Of a stretch of DNA of 64,000 nt, positions 17,004 through 24,486 are shown in pieces. This DNA is from Algoriphagus pacificus (lineage in GTDB: Bacteria > Bacteroidota > Bacteroidia > Cytophagales > Cyclobacteriaceae). The stretch's first letter is position 1. Each line of letters begins with the position of its first letter. The notes under the pieces are model-generated. The model was not told the DNA's origin, did not search any database, and saw only the letters and a list, made by a program, of their open reading frames with translations. The translations under genes were made by a program, and so were the position numbers. Location of the stretch: positions 248,001 to 312,000 of the forward strand of contig NZ_JAFKCU010000001.1 of assembly GCF_017254845.1 (NCBI RefSeq), given 5' to 3'.

Positions 17004-17486
17004 TCAGTGAATCCCTTTACTTGTAGCTTTTGCTATAGTTTCAGAATCAAACTCACCTTTCAACTCAACTACCATCAGGTCTCCCTCATCACCACCTACC
17101 AAAACCACTAGGTCGGAAATGGTTTTTCCACCTTTTGAATAAACCAAAACTCCGCCTTTGCCTTCTGAAGCTTCCATTAGCAATTCATATCTTTCTTTTT
17201 CCAATCCCTTTTGAAGCGCCTTAAACTCTGCTCTTTGATAATCCGCATTATCAGGAAGTGTGAAGAAATTTAATTTCTCTACGGATTTTGCCACAGTTGC
17301 CATGTCATTTTTGTCCATGTCAATTTTAAATCCGTCAGCAAAATTCATAAAGTTGCCTCCCAGCTCCAGGTGAAAAAAATCATCATCACTTTTATATTTA
17401 TCATAAAGTGCCTTGACGCTTTTACTTTGTGCCTGAACCGCCATCACCGATCCGATGAAGGCTAGTGTTAAAATCAATTTTTTCAT
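17004..17486 (-). CDS. DUF4252 secreted protein
   Basis: 160 residues with a cleavable signal peptide (ends VMAVQAQ). The core pattern LYDKYKSDDDFFHLELGGNF, then VVLVGGDEGDLMVVELKGEF at the end, is that of DUF4252 proteins of unknown function found in Bacteroidota. It is the last gene of an operon headed by an ECF sigma factor, and its upstream neighbour is a diverged homologue (shared pattern KY..DD.F..., LSGDSDGDFTLLSMLGTF). A periplasmic or surface role in the response controlled by that sigma factor is inference. Confidence 0.83.
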   Translation of the reverse strand: MKKLILTLAFIGSVMAVQAQSKSVKALYDKYKSDDDFFHLELGGNFMNFADGFKIDMDKNDMATVAKSVEKLNFFTLPDNADYQRAEFKALQKGLEKERYELLMEASEGKGGVLVYSKGGKTISDLVVLVGGDEGDLMVVELKGEFDSETIAKATSKGIH

Positions 17487-17509
17487 GTGTAATAAGGTTT
17501 AGTTTTCTT

Positions 17510-18058
17510 TTATTTATTTCCTTTTGGCCCCTTGCTCCCTTTACTATAGGAGTCCATTCCAGGGATATCTGTTTTTTCTGCCAACAAATTCAAATCTTCA
17601 TAAGTGAATGTCCCAAGCATGGAGAGCAAAGTAAAATCCCCATCACTGTCTCCTGAAAGCATCAAGAGCTCACGCACCAGACCTCCCTCTTCCCTCACCA
17701 TGAACTTGAGATTGGAGCCCTTGTCTTGAACGTCCATCAGCTCTTCGTATTTATTTTTGGTCAATGTGCTCATCGCTTCCTTATAGAGTGATTGTCCATT
17801 TACTTCATCCGAACTCAAGATCCGAATGCCCTTTACTTTCTGGATCAAAGCTCCCAAGTCTTCGGCATCCTTGTCATTTTCTGCGTTGCTTTTCAAAAAC
17901 CCTCCAGCCATCTGCATCATTTTTGGAGAGATATAAACTCTCGAAAATCTATCATCCTCCATATACTTGGAGAAGAATTTCTGAATAGCGTCATCTTGTG
18001 CATGGGCTTTGAAAACCAGTGCCATCAGGATTATTGGTAGTATTAATAATTTTTTCAT
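17510..18058 (-). CDS. DUF4252 secreted protein, second copy
   Basis: 182 residues from the ATG at 18058 (MKKLLILPIILMALVFKAHA, a clean signal peptide); an in-frame start 24 bases upstream is possible but would overlap the preceding gene. The body (FFSKYMEDDRFSRVYISPKM ... LLMLSGDSDGDFTLLSMLGT) matches DUF4252. The C-terminus ends in a low-complexity basic tail SKGSKGPKGNK. The neighbouring 17004-17486 gene is a diverged tandem copy. It sits 4 bp after the anti-sigma-like gene, so both follow the sigma factor in one transcript. Confidence 0.82.
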   Translation of the reverse strand: MKKLLILPIILMALVFKAHAQDDAIQKFFSKYMEDDRFSRVYISPKMMQMAGGFLKSNAENDKDAEDLGALIQKVKGIRILSSDEVNGQSLYKEAMSTLTKNKYEELMDVQDKGSNLKFMVREEGGLVRELLMLSGDSDGDFTLLSMLGTFTYEDLNLLAEKTDIPGMDSYSKGSKGPKGNK

Positions 18059-18062
18059 GTCT

Positions 18063-18491
18063 TTATTTTTTAACCGTTCCAAACATTTGGTTGGTTGTAT
18101 TCAAATACTTGATTTCATTCATGACTTGCATTTGCTCCTGACCTTTGGCCATATTGGATTGAATCAGGGCAAAGGCCTGCATTACTTCTACATAAGCTTC
18201 CCGCTCTTCTTGCTTTTGCTCATATACTCTCCATCCTACAAATGATGCTGTGAAAATCGCCACCGAAGCTGCCCAACTCATCCACATAGTATCGATTTTT
18301 CTCACCTTGGTTTTTGGAATCACTAAGTTCACAGGCTCTTCTTTCTTGAAAGATTCGAAAGCGCCAAAAAAGGCTTTCTCCTCTTCAAAATCTGATTGGG
18401 ATGATAAGAGCGATTTCAATTCCTGCTCTTCTTGCAGTGAAGTCTCTCCTTCCCAGTATTTTTCAAGCAATTGTTCTATTTTCTCTTTCAT
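18063..18491 (-). CDS. Single-pass membrane protein, probable anti-sigma factor
   Basis: 142 residues. The N-terminal cytoplasmic part KIEQLLEKYWEGETSLQEEQ followed by ELKSLL is typical of anti-sigma-like proteins in Bacteroidota. One transmembrane segment lies at about 70-88 (MSWAASVAIFTASFVGWRVY) and is followed by a Gln/Met-rich helical tail outside. No zinc-binding His/Cys triad of classic ZAS domains is present. Its position directly downstream of an ECF sigma gene is the main reason for the anti-sigma call, which is therefore inference. Confidence 0.7.
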   Translation of the reverse strand: MKEKIEQLLEKYWEGETSLQEEQELKSLLSSQSDFEEEKAFFGAFESFKKEEPVNLVIPKTKVRKIDTMWMSWAASVAIFTASFVGWRVYEQKQEEREAYVEVMQAFALIQSNMAKGQEQMQVMNEIKYLNTTNQMFGTVKK

Positions 18492-18573
18492 GGCTTAATA
18501 CTTTTTTTGACCAAATGAAATCTCCTATGATTTCTTCCCCTCTTCTTTCCTATCATTTTCATACCTGATTCCA

Positions 18574-19062
18574 TCATCCGGCCTTCATCGCAATCATTTT
18601 TTCCCTGATCTTAGTTCTGGCCCGATGCAAATTGACTTTCACCTGCTCCATGCTTATTTCTAAATAATCAGCGATCTCTTCATAACTCATACCCTCCACT
18701 TCTCTCAGTTGAAATATTTCCTGCTGTTTCAGTGGCAAGTCCTTCATGAGGATCATCACTTTTCTCACCGATTCTTTTGTCTCTTCATTGACAGGTTCAT
18801 TTACCTGAATTTCTTCGAGGCCATCGAGATCTTCCCATCGCTTCGAGGATCTGTAATGCATCAGAACTTCATTTTTCAAACTCTTGACTAGCCAGCCGGA
18901 TAAATTGGGATGGTTCTTCAATTCCCCTTCCTTTTGAAAGGATTTTTCGAAAACATTTTGAATCAGGTCTTCAGCCAAAGCTCTATCCCTAATCCAGAGA
19001 TAGACCAAGCGGTAAAGCTTTGATCGCTTGGGCCAAATATGTGTTTCAAAAAATGACTTCAT
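18574..19062 (-). CDS. ECF-type RNA polymerase sigma factor
   Basis: 162 residues containing sigma region 2 (LYRLVYLWIRDRALAEDLIQ NVFEKSF, about 17-45) and region 4 (LPLKQQEIFQLREVEGMSYE then EIADYLEISMEQVKVNLHRA, about 108-150), with no region 1 or 3. It should direct RNA polymerase to a specific regulon and probably its own operon. The next gene encodes a membrane protein likely to sequester it and two DUF4252 proteins follow, so this is a trans-envelope signalling operon. No consensus housekeeping promoter is visible upstream, which would fit autoregulation. Confidence 0.9.
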   Translation of the reverse strand: MKSFFETHIWPKRSKLYRLVYLWIRDRALAEDLIQNVFEKSFQKEGELKNHPNLSGWLVKSLKNEVLMHYRSSKRWEDLDGLEEIQVNEPVNEETKESVRKVMILMKDLPLKQQEIFQLREVEGMSYEEIADYLEISMEQVKVNLHRARTKIREKMIAMKAG

Positions 19063-19308
19063 TTTCTTAGGTGATGCATTAAAAACGGGATTGTTACAGA
19101 TTCACAGAAAAAAAATTAAAATAATTTGAAATTGGTGATTTCTTGGGTTTTAGCCAAAGGACAGAATGGCGATTCGCATATAACAAAAGTCAAAAACAGC
19201 AGGCGAGGGATTTAATTTTCTAAAGAAATTTAGTATGCATGCAGAGTATTTATTACTTTGCTTCTGCAAAATCCAGAAAAAATGAACAATCTTCTTAATC
19301 AAAAAGTC

Positions 19309-19338
19309 ATAAAAAAAGCCCTGTCTTTCAACAGGGCT
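19309..19338 (-). terminator. Terminator of tRNA-Phe
   Basis: An 8-bp stem AGCCCTGT (19317-19324) / ACAGGGCT (19331-19338) with a 6-nt loop is followed on the minus strand by seven T residues, immediately after the tRNA 3' end. Confidence 0.85.
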
Positions 19339-19340
19339 TG

Positions 19341-19413
19341 TGGTGATGAGTGGATTCGAACCACCGACTCACGGATTTTCAGTCCGATGCTCTACCAACT
19401 GAGCTACATCACC
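19341..19413 (-). tRNA. tRNA-Phe (GAA anticodon)
   Basis: A 73-nt cloverleaf on the minus strand: acceptor GGTGATG/CATCACC, D-loop AGTTGGTAGA, anticodon loop CTGAAAA giving GAA, T-loop TTCGAAT and discriminator A. CCA is not encoded, as usual in Bacteroidota. It has its own perfect promoter and terminator. Confidence 0.96.
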
Positions 19414-19429
19414 TTTTCTTAAAGTGATG

Positions 19430-19460
19430 CAAAGGTAGGTATTTGAATATTTGAAGCAAA
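19430..19460 (-). promoter_or_regulatory. Consensus promoter of tRNA-Phe
   Basis: TTTG (19460-19457), 19 bp, TACCTTTG (19437-19430) followed by C match the full Bacteroidota consensus including the TTTGC extension, 17 bp before the mature tRNA 5' end. Confidence 0.75.
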
Positions 19461-19516
19461 TCATTTGAAGAAAAAAATAAAGGTATTATTCCAAGAAAAT
19501 AGCTAATCTCATCAAT

Positions 19517-20851
19517 ATGAGCTTTTTACCACAACTAGTATTTCTAATAATTTTAATAGGAGCGGGTTGGTTCCTGAGCAAAAGGGTGAAATTCTTACGC
19601 AGAAATATCCTTTTAGGGAAAAACACCAGCAGAAATGATCAACCAGATGCCCGCTGGAAAACCATGCTACTTGTCGCTTTTGGACAACAAAAGATGTTTA
19701 AGCGTGTCATTCCTGCCCTACTCCACTTTTTTGTGTATATAGGTTTTCTGGTGATCAACTTGGAGGTTCTTGAATTTGTATTAGATGGGATTTTGGGGAC
19801 ACATCGTCTATTTGCTCCTTTCTTAGGTGGAGTTTATGTGGCTGCAATGAATTTTTTCGAATTCTTGGCAGTAGCCGTTCTGGTTTCCTGTGTTGTTTTT
19901 CTGATAAGAAGAAACGTGATCAAAGTTCCACGATTCACCAAACCGGAAATGAATGGCTGGCCAACAATGGATGGAAATCTGATTTTGATTATCGAAATCA
20001 TATTAATGGTTGCGATTCTTACTATGAATGCTACCGATCAGATTCTTGCAGAAAGAGGCGTAGGGCATTATTTAGCTTTGGGTGGCCTAGCATTCAGTGG
20101 GCTCATCAAACCGCTTTTTGAAGGAATGGGCGATGGTGCCCTCATTTTCATTGAGCGATTTGCCTGGTGGTTCCATATTGTTGGGATTTTGGCTTTTGCC
20201 ATTTATGTCACTTATTCCAAGCACTTACATATTTTCTTGGCCTTCCCAAACACCTGGTATTCCAACCTGAAGCCAAAAGGGGAAATGCCCAATATGCCTG
20301 AAGTGACAAATGAAGTGAATATGATGTTGGGAATCCCGACAGATACACCAGCCGACCCTCCTGCTGAAATTGGTAGATTCGGAGCTAAAGACATCAATGA
20401 CCTTTCTTGGGTAAATATCCTGAATGCTTATTCCTGCACGGAATGTGGCCGCTGCACTTCGGAATGTCCAGCAAATATCACTGGCAAAAAACTGTCTCCT
20501 CGAAAAATCATGATGGATGTCCGAGACAGGGCTGAAGAAGTTGGAAAGAGCATCGATGTAGGAGGCGCTGGACTTGAAGATGGCAAATCTTTATTGGGAG
20601 ATTACATCAGCAAAGAAGAACTGAATGCCTGTACCAGCTGCAATGCCTGTGTGGAAGCTTGTCCTGTCAACATTGATCCATTGTCCATTATCCTTCAAAT
20701 GAGAAGGTATGTTGCCATGGAAGAGTCGGGGACACCTGCACAATGGAACGCGATGTTCCAAAACATGGAAACCAGTTTCTCTCCGTGGAAATTCAGCCCT
20801 TCGGATCGATTTAACTGGGCAGAAAAAGTTAAGGATGAAGAAATGAAATGA
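19517..20851 (+). CDS. Membrane-bound dicluster Fe-S protein, heterodisulfide-reductase C/E-like
   Basis: 444 residues. The N-terminal half has five or six transmembrane segments (first at 3-18, others to about 240) with histidines in a pattern resembling cytochrome-b-type HdrE/NarI subunits. The C-terminal half is a ferredoxin-like domain with two 4Fe-4S motifs, CTECGRCTSECP (about 312-323) and CTSCNACVEACP (about 373-384). With the next gene, which has two CCG domains, it forms an HdrB/HdrCE-like electron-transfer pair, probably passing electrons to menaquinone. The physiological donor (for example an electron-transfer flavoprotein) is inference. A heptanucleotide repeat begins at the stop codon. 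Confidence 0.82.
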   Translation: MSFLPQLVFLIILIGAGWFLSKRVKFLRRNILLGKNTSRNDQPDARWKTMLLVAFGQQKMFKRVIPALLHFFVYIGFLVINLEVLEFVLDGILGTHRLFAPFLGGVYVAAMNFFEFLAVAVLVSCVVFLIRRNVIKVPRFTKPEMNGWPTMDGNLILIIEIILMVAILTMNATDQILAERGVGHYLALGGLAFSGLIKPLFEGMGDGALIFIERFAWWFHIVGILAFAIYVTYSKHLHIFLAFPNTWYSNLKPKGEMPNMPEVTNEVNMMLGIPTDTPADPPAEIGRFGAKDINDLSWVNILNAYSCTECGRCTSECPANITGKKLSPRKIMMDVRDRAEEVGKSIDVGGAGLEDGKSLLGDYISKEELNACTSCNACVEACPVNIDPLSIILQMRRYVAMEESGTPAQWNAMFQNMETSFSPWKFSPSDRFNWAEKVKDEEMK

Positions 20852-20884
20852 TTTCAGATTTCAGATTTCAGATTTCAGATTTCA
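20850..20884. repeat. Five tandem GATTTCA heptamers
   Basis: Five exact copies of GATTTCA run without interruption from inside the stop codon of the Fe-S gene into the 94-bp gap before its partner gene. Related GATTTCAGAT words recur near 32060. Such a repeat can change copy number by slippage. Confidence 0.9.
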
Positions 20885-20945
20885 GATAACGGAACTTGAA
20901 TAAAGTCTTCAGGTTTCATTTTAAGTGAAAAAATAAATTAAAAAT

Positions 20946-21737
20946 ATGTCTACCTATAAAGTCCCAACCATGGCCGAAATGGCCGGAAAAGGTGAAAGCC
21001 CTGAAGTATTGTTCTGGGTAGGATGTGCCGGATCTTTTGATGAACGATACAAAGCCGTCACACAGGCTTTTGTCAAAATTCTAAATAAAGTCGGCGTAAG
21101 TTTCGCTGTTTTGGGTCCTGAAGAAGCCTGTACTGGCGATCCAGCAAGAAGAGCTGGGAATGAGTTTTTATTCCAAATGCAAGCTGTTGCCAACATTCAG
21201 GTCATGAATGGCTATGAAGTCAAAAAAGTAGTGACTGCTTGCCCTCATTGTTTCAATACGATCAAAAACGAATACCCGGCTTTAGGAGGAAACTACGAAG
21301 TTATCCATCATTCCCAATTCCTTCAGCAACTGATCAATGAAGGCAAGGTAACCTTGAAAGGAGGCGGAGAATTTAAAGGTAAAAAGATCACTTTCCATGA
21401 CTCTTGCTATTTAGGACGTGCCAATAATGTCTATGAAGCCCCTCGAGAAGTAATCCAGGCACTTGATGTGGAATTGGTAGAGATGAAGCGTTGCAAAACT
21501 AAAGGGCTTTGCTGCGGTGCAGGGGGAGCTCAGATGTTTAAAGAACCTGAGCCGGGCAAAAAAGACATCAACATCGAGCGAACTGAGGAAGCTCTGGCTA
21601 CAGGAGCGAGCACGATTGCGGTGGGATGTCCTTTCTGTCTCACCATGATGACTGATGGAGTGAAAAACAAGGAAAAAGAAAATGAGGTAAAAGTATATGA
21701 CCTCGCAGAGATGATTGCCAAAGAAATGGGAATTTGA
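20946..21737 (+). CDS. HdrB-like Fe-S protein with two CCG domains
   Basis: 263 residues made of two cysteine-rich CCG (DUF224) domains. The first contains WVGCAGSFDERY (Cys about 28), EEACTGDPARR and TACPHCFNTIKNEYP. The second contains HDSCYLGR, KGLCCGAGGAQMF and VGCPFCLTMM. These bind a non-cubane or 4Fe-4S cluster in HdrB, GlpC and LutA-type proteins. The gene follows the membrane dicluster subunit by 94 bp and ends in a hairpin terminator, so the pair is probably one complex at the inner membrane. Confidence 0.84.
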   Translation: MSTYKVPTMAEMAGKGESPEVLFWVGCAGSFDERYKAVTQAFVKILNKVGVSFAVLGPEEACTGDPARRAGNEFLFQMQAVANIQVMNGYEVKKVVTACPHCFNTIKNEYPALGGNYEVIHHSQFLQQLINEGKVTLKGGGEFKGKKITFHDSCYLGRANNVYEAPREVIQALDVELVEMKRCKTKGLCCGAGGAQMFKEPEPGKKDINIERTEEALATGASTIAVGCPFCLTMMTDGVKNKEKENEVKVYDLAEMIAKEMGI

Positions 21738-21760
21738 TGATTCCGGATTGAATCAATTTG

Positions 21761-21792
21761 ACCCTTTTTGCCGTTAGGTAGAAAGGGTTTTT
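21761..21792 (+). terminator. Probable terminator after the HdrB-like gene
   Basis: ACCCTTT (21761-21767) pairs with AAAGGGT (21782-21788) across a 14-nt loop and is followed by a short T-run, 24 bp after the stop codon. Confidence 0.55.
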
Positions 21793-21816
21793 CTTTGTCT
21801 ATCTAATAACAGAAAA

Positions 21817-22302
21817 ATGTACGTTGACTTTAATAAAATGCCTGAACATTCCAGAATCTGGGTTTATCAGGCGGAAAGAGCACTCAATGAGCAAGAAGCT
21901 GCTCAAGTCAGAGCAAAAATGAAAGCCTTTTGCGAAGGTTGGAATACCCATGGCAATTTGATGCCCACTTCATTTGAGCTCTTGGACAACCAAATTATCC
22001 TTCTGGCAGTAGATGAAAGCAATCTTGGGGCGAGCGGTTGTTCGATTGATAGTTCTGTCAGGACTCTTCGAGAGCTGGAGTCCCAACTGGGAATAGACCT
22101 AACAAACCAAGGCAAAGTAAGTTATAAAAACCAGTCTCAAATCCATGTTTCCCCAGCTTTAGGAATCAAATCAAAAGTCCTTGCCGGAGAAATTTCCGTA
22201 GATACTGAAGTAATCAACCCTTTGATCAAGGAAAAGTCCGACCTAAATAAATTATGGATTCCTGCAAAGTCTAGTTGGTTAAACAAATATTTCCCAAATT
22301 AA
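21817..22302 (+). CDS. Conserved Bacteroidota protein of unknown function
   Basis: 161 residues, soluble, with no signal peptide. Visible blocks are RIWVYQAERALNEQEAAQVR, FCEGWNTHGNLMPTSFELLD, ASGCSIDSSVRTLRELESQLG and a C-terminal LWIPAKSSWLNKYF. Homologues are sometimes labelled ABC transporter ATPase, but no Walker A, Walker B or signature motif is present, so that name should not be used. It sits alone between the Hdr-like pair and the OmpA-family lipoprotein gene. Confidence 0.75.
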   Translation: MYVDFNKMPEHSRIWVYQAERALNEQEAAQVRAKMKAFCEGWNTHGNLMPTSFELLDNQIILLAVDESNLGASGCSIDSSVRTLRELESQLGIDLTNQGKVSYKNQSQIHVSPALGIKSKVLAGEISVDTEVINPLIKEKSDLNKLWIPAKSSWLNKYFPN

Positions 22303-22433
22303 TTAGTAATATTCAGCATAGATCGATCATCAATAGCCCTTTCAAATGAAATCGAGCATCTCTAGAAAGTCTTCAATTGACTTCATCAAAATGCGAGATT
22401 CCGTGTGGCCATAGAAAATCAAATAATACACAC

Positions 22434-24365
22434 ATGAAAAACCATTTTTTGTGGATCACTTTTCTTCTCATTTTGAGCTTGAATGCCTGCAAAAGTATTC
22501 AGGAAAAAGCCAATGACCAGTTCCTTTCAGGACAATACCAATACGCAATCAATTCCTATTCTCAGATTTTAGAAGAGGATCCAGATAATCCTGAAGCCAA
22601 TTTGGCTATAGCGGAGAGTTATAGATTGTCTAATAGAATCGAAAAAGCTGGTCCATACTATGAGAAGCTAGCTGAAGAAGATCCAAGTTTTGAAACGCTG
22701 TATCGTTTGGGTTTGAGTCTGAAGGCACAGGAAAAACCTGAAGAAGCGAAAGCAGCTTTCGAAAAAGCTAAAGGCTTTACCCAAGAAGAAGAATATCTAG
22801 CCGAAACTCAGCGTCAAATCGAAGCTATCAACCTTGCGAAGGGAATTGATAATTACTTTCCAAATCATGTTTTGGTCAATTACAAGGACCTAAATACTCC
22901 TGGCGCTGATTATGCACCGGTTACCAGTGAAAATTTCATTTATTTCACCAGTGGCAGACAGGCATCTGGCTTATATCCAGCGGATGGAACTCCATACACA
23001 AAGTTGTTCAGAACCAGAGCTGAAGGAATCAGAGTTGATGTTGGCAGCATCCAATCTTTACCGGAGTTCCAGAATGAGGAAGGTTTGAATCAGGCAGCCA
23101 TTGCAATCAGCCCTGATGGAAATACCATCATTTATGCGAGAGGAAATTCAACCTCTCCGAAAGACATTCCTGAAACAGCCCTATTCGCCTCCTATTTTAG
23201 AGGAGCAGGATTTACCCAGCCGATCTGGATGCCAGTGAATGAAGATGAAACTTGGTGGAACTCTACTCCAGCATTTTCACCTGATGGATCTGAACTTTAC
23301 TTTGCTTCAAATAGACCTGGAGGATATGGTGGAATTGACCTCTATAAAGCCACAAAACTAGCCAATGGGGATTTTGGAAATGCAGTCAATCTTGGCCCGA
23401 ATGTAAATACACCAGGTAATGAAATGTTTCCTAGGCCAGCAGCAGATGGGAAATTCTTCTTCTCTTCTGATGGGCACCCTGGTTATGGAAAATTAGATCT
23501 GTTTGTTGCGGAAAATGATGCTTCAGGCAAGCAAGTGATCAAAAATCTTGGCGAGAATTTCAACTCACCAAATGATGATTTTGGTATTTTCTTCACAGAA
23601 TATCCTAAAACTGGATTTATTTCATCCAATCGCGAAGGTGGTGTTGGAGATGATGATATTTATTTCTTTGAAGACAAAACTCCTAAGCCGAAAATCGTCA
23701 ATGTGCTCTTGAATGTTTATACCAAACAGCGAGTGGCTGGTGAGCCAGATGCAGTTTTGGAACAAGCAAGGGTAGTGCTTTACGATAGTGCCAACAAGCA
23801 AACAGGTGGCGACTTTTCCAATACCAATGGTCGTGTGAGATTTACGCTAAAGCCAGATGCTGACTTCACTATTATCGCTTCAAAGAGCGGATATTTTTCC
23901 AAATCAATCCCTTATACGACAGTTGGAAAAACTCCAAGACCAGAGGACTTGGTTCAAGAGGTTACCAACATAACTTTGGATACAACCATTGTTCTGGATC
24001 AGTTGATTTTGGAGAAGTCAATCGTACTTGAAAACATTTATTACGATTTGGATAAGGCTGATATCCGACCAGATGCAGCAAAAGAGCTTGATAAATTGGT
24101 TCAGATCCTGAAAGACAATCCTTCTATTAGAATCGAATTGAGTTCGCATACAGATGATAGATCTTCAGATCAGTACAATCAGGATCTTTCTCAAAGAAGA
24201 GCTCAATCGGCAGTTGACTACATCGTTTCACAAGGAATTGATCCGAGTCGACTGGTGGCAAAAGGTTATGGAGAAAGTCAGTTGATCATCAAAAATGCTC
24301 AAACAGAAGAAGAGCATCAGGTCAATAGAAGAACAGAATTTAAAGTCATAGAAATCCGGGAGTAA
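22434..24365 (+). CDS. OmpA-family lipoprotein with TPR, PD40 propeller and CRD domains (PorE-like)
   Basis: 643 residues from the ATG at 22434, which gives a lipoprotein signal ending LSLNAC (Cys19); an in-frame ATG at 22377 would bury it. Domain order: TPR-like helices (about 20-130), a WD40/PD40 beta-propeller with repeated ISPDGNTI, FSPDGSELYFASNRPGGYGG and ADGKFFFSSDGHPGYG (about 155-420), a carboxypeptidase-regulatory-like domain (about 430-520) and a C-terminal OmpA peptidoglycan-binding domain (NIYYDLDKADIRPDAAKELD ... LSQRRAQSAVDYI). This is the architecture of PorE, which anchors the T9SS to peptidoglycan. Paralogues with the same layout exist, so assignment to the T9SS is likely rather than certain. 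Confidence 0.82.
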   Translation: MKNHFLWITFLLILSLNACKSIQEKANDQFLSGQYQYAINSYSQILEEDPDNPEANLAIAESYRLSNRIEKAGPYYEKLAEEDPSFETLYRLGLSLKAQEKPEEAKAAFEKAKGFTQEEEYLAETQRQIEAINLAKGIDNYFPNHVLVNYKDLNTPGADYAPVTSENFIYFTSGRQASGLYPADGTPYTKLFRTRAEGIRVDVGSIQSLPEFQNEEGLNQAAIAISPDGNTIIYARGNSTSPKDIPETALFASYFRGAGFTQPIWMPVNEDETWWNSTPAFSPDGSELYFASNRPGGYGGIDLYKATKLANGDFGNAVNLGPNVNTPGNEMFPRPAADGKFFFSSDGHPGYGKLDLFVAENDASGKQVIKNLGENFNSPNDDFGIFFTEYPKTGFISSNREGGVGDDDIYFFEDKTPKPKIVNVLLNVYTKQRVAGEPDAVLEQARVVLYDSANKQTGGDFSNTNGRVRFTLKPDADFTIIASKSGYFSKSIPYTTVGKTPRPEDLVQEVTNITLDTTIVLDQLILEKSIVLENIYYDLDKADIRPDAAKELDKLVQILKDNPSIRIELSSHTDDRSSDQYNQDLSQRRAQSAVDYIVSQGIDPSRLVAKGYGESQLIIKNAQTEEEHQVNRRTEFKVIEIRE

Positions 24366-24385
24366 ATAAACAAAACCCGGAAAAG

Positions 24386-24427
24386 ATGGCCTGCAAGAAG
24401 TAAAAGACTTTGCAGGCCATTTTTTAT
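24386..24427 (+). terminator. Terminator after the PorE-like gene
   Basis: An 11-bp stem ATGGCCTGCAA (24386-24396) / TTGCAGGCCAT (24410-24420) is followed by TTTTTAT. Confidence 0.85.
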
Positions 24428-24486
24428 GGGCTTAACTTTTCCCAAACATCCTCCTGATTTAGGAGGGAATACTTAACTTTGTACCC

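Noticed and set aside
21817-22302. ABC transporter ATPase
   Set aside because: No Walker A, Walker B or LSGGQ-like motif is present despite such a label being used for homologues.
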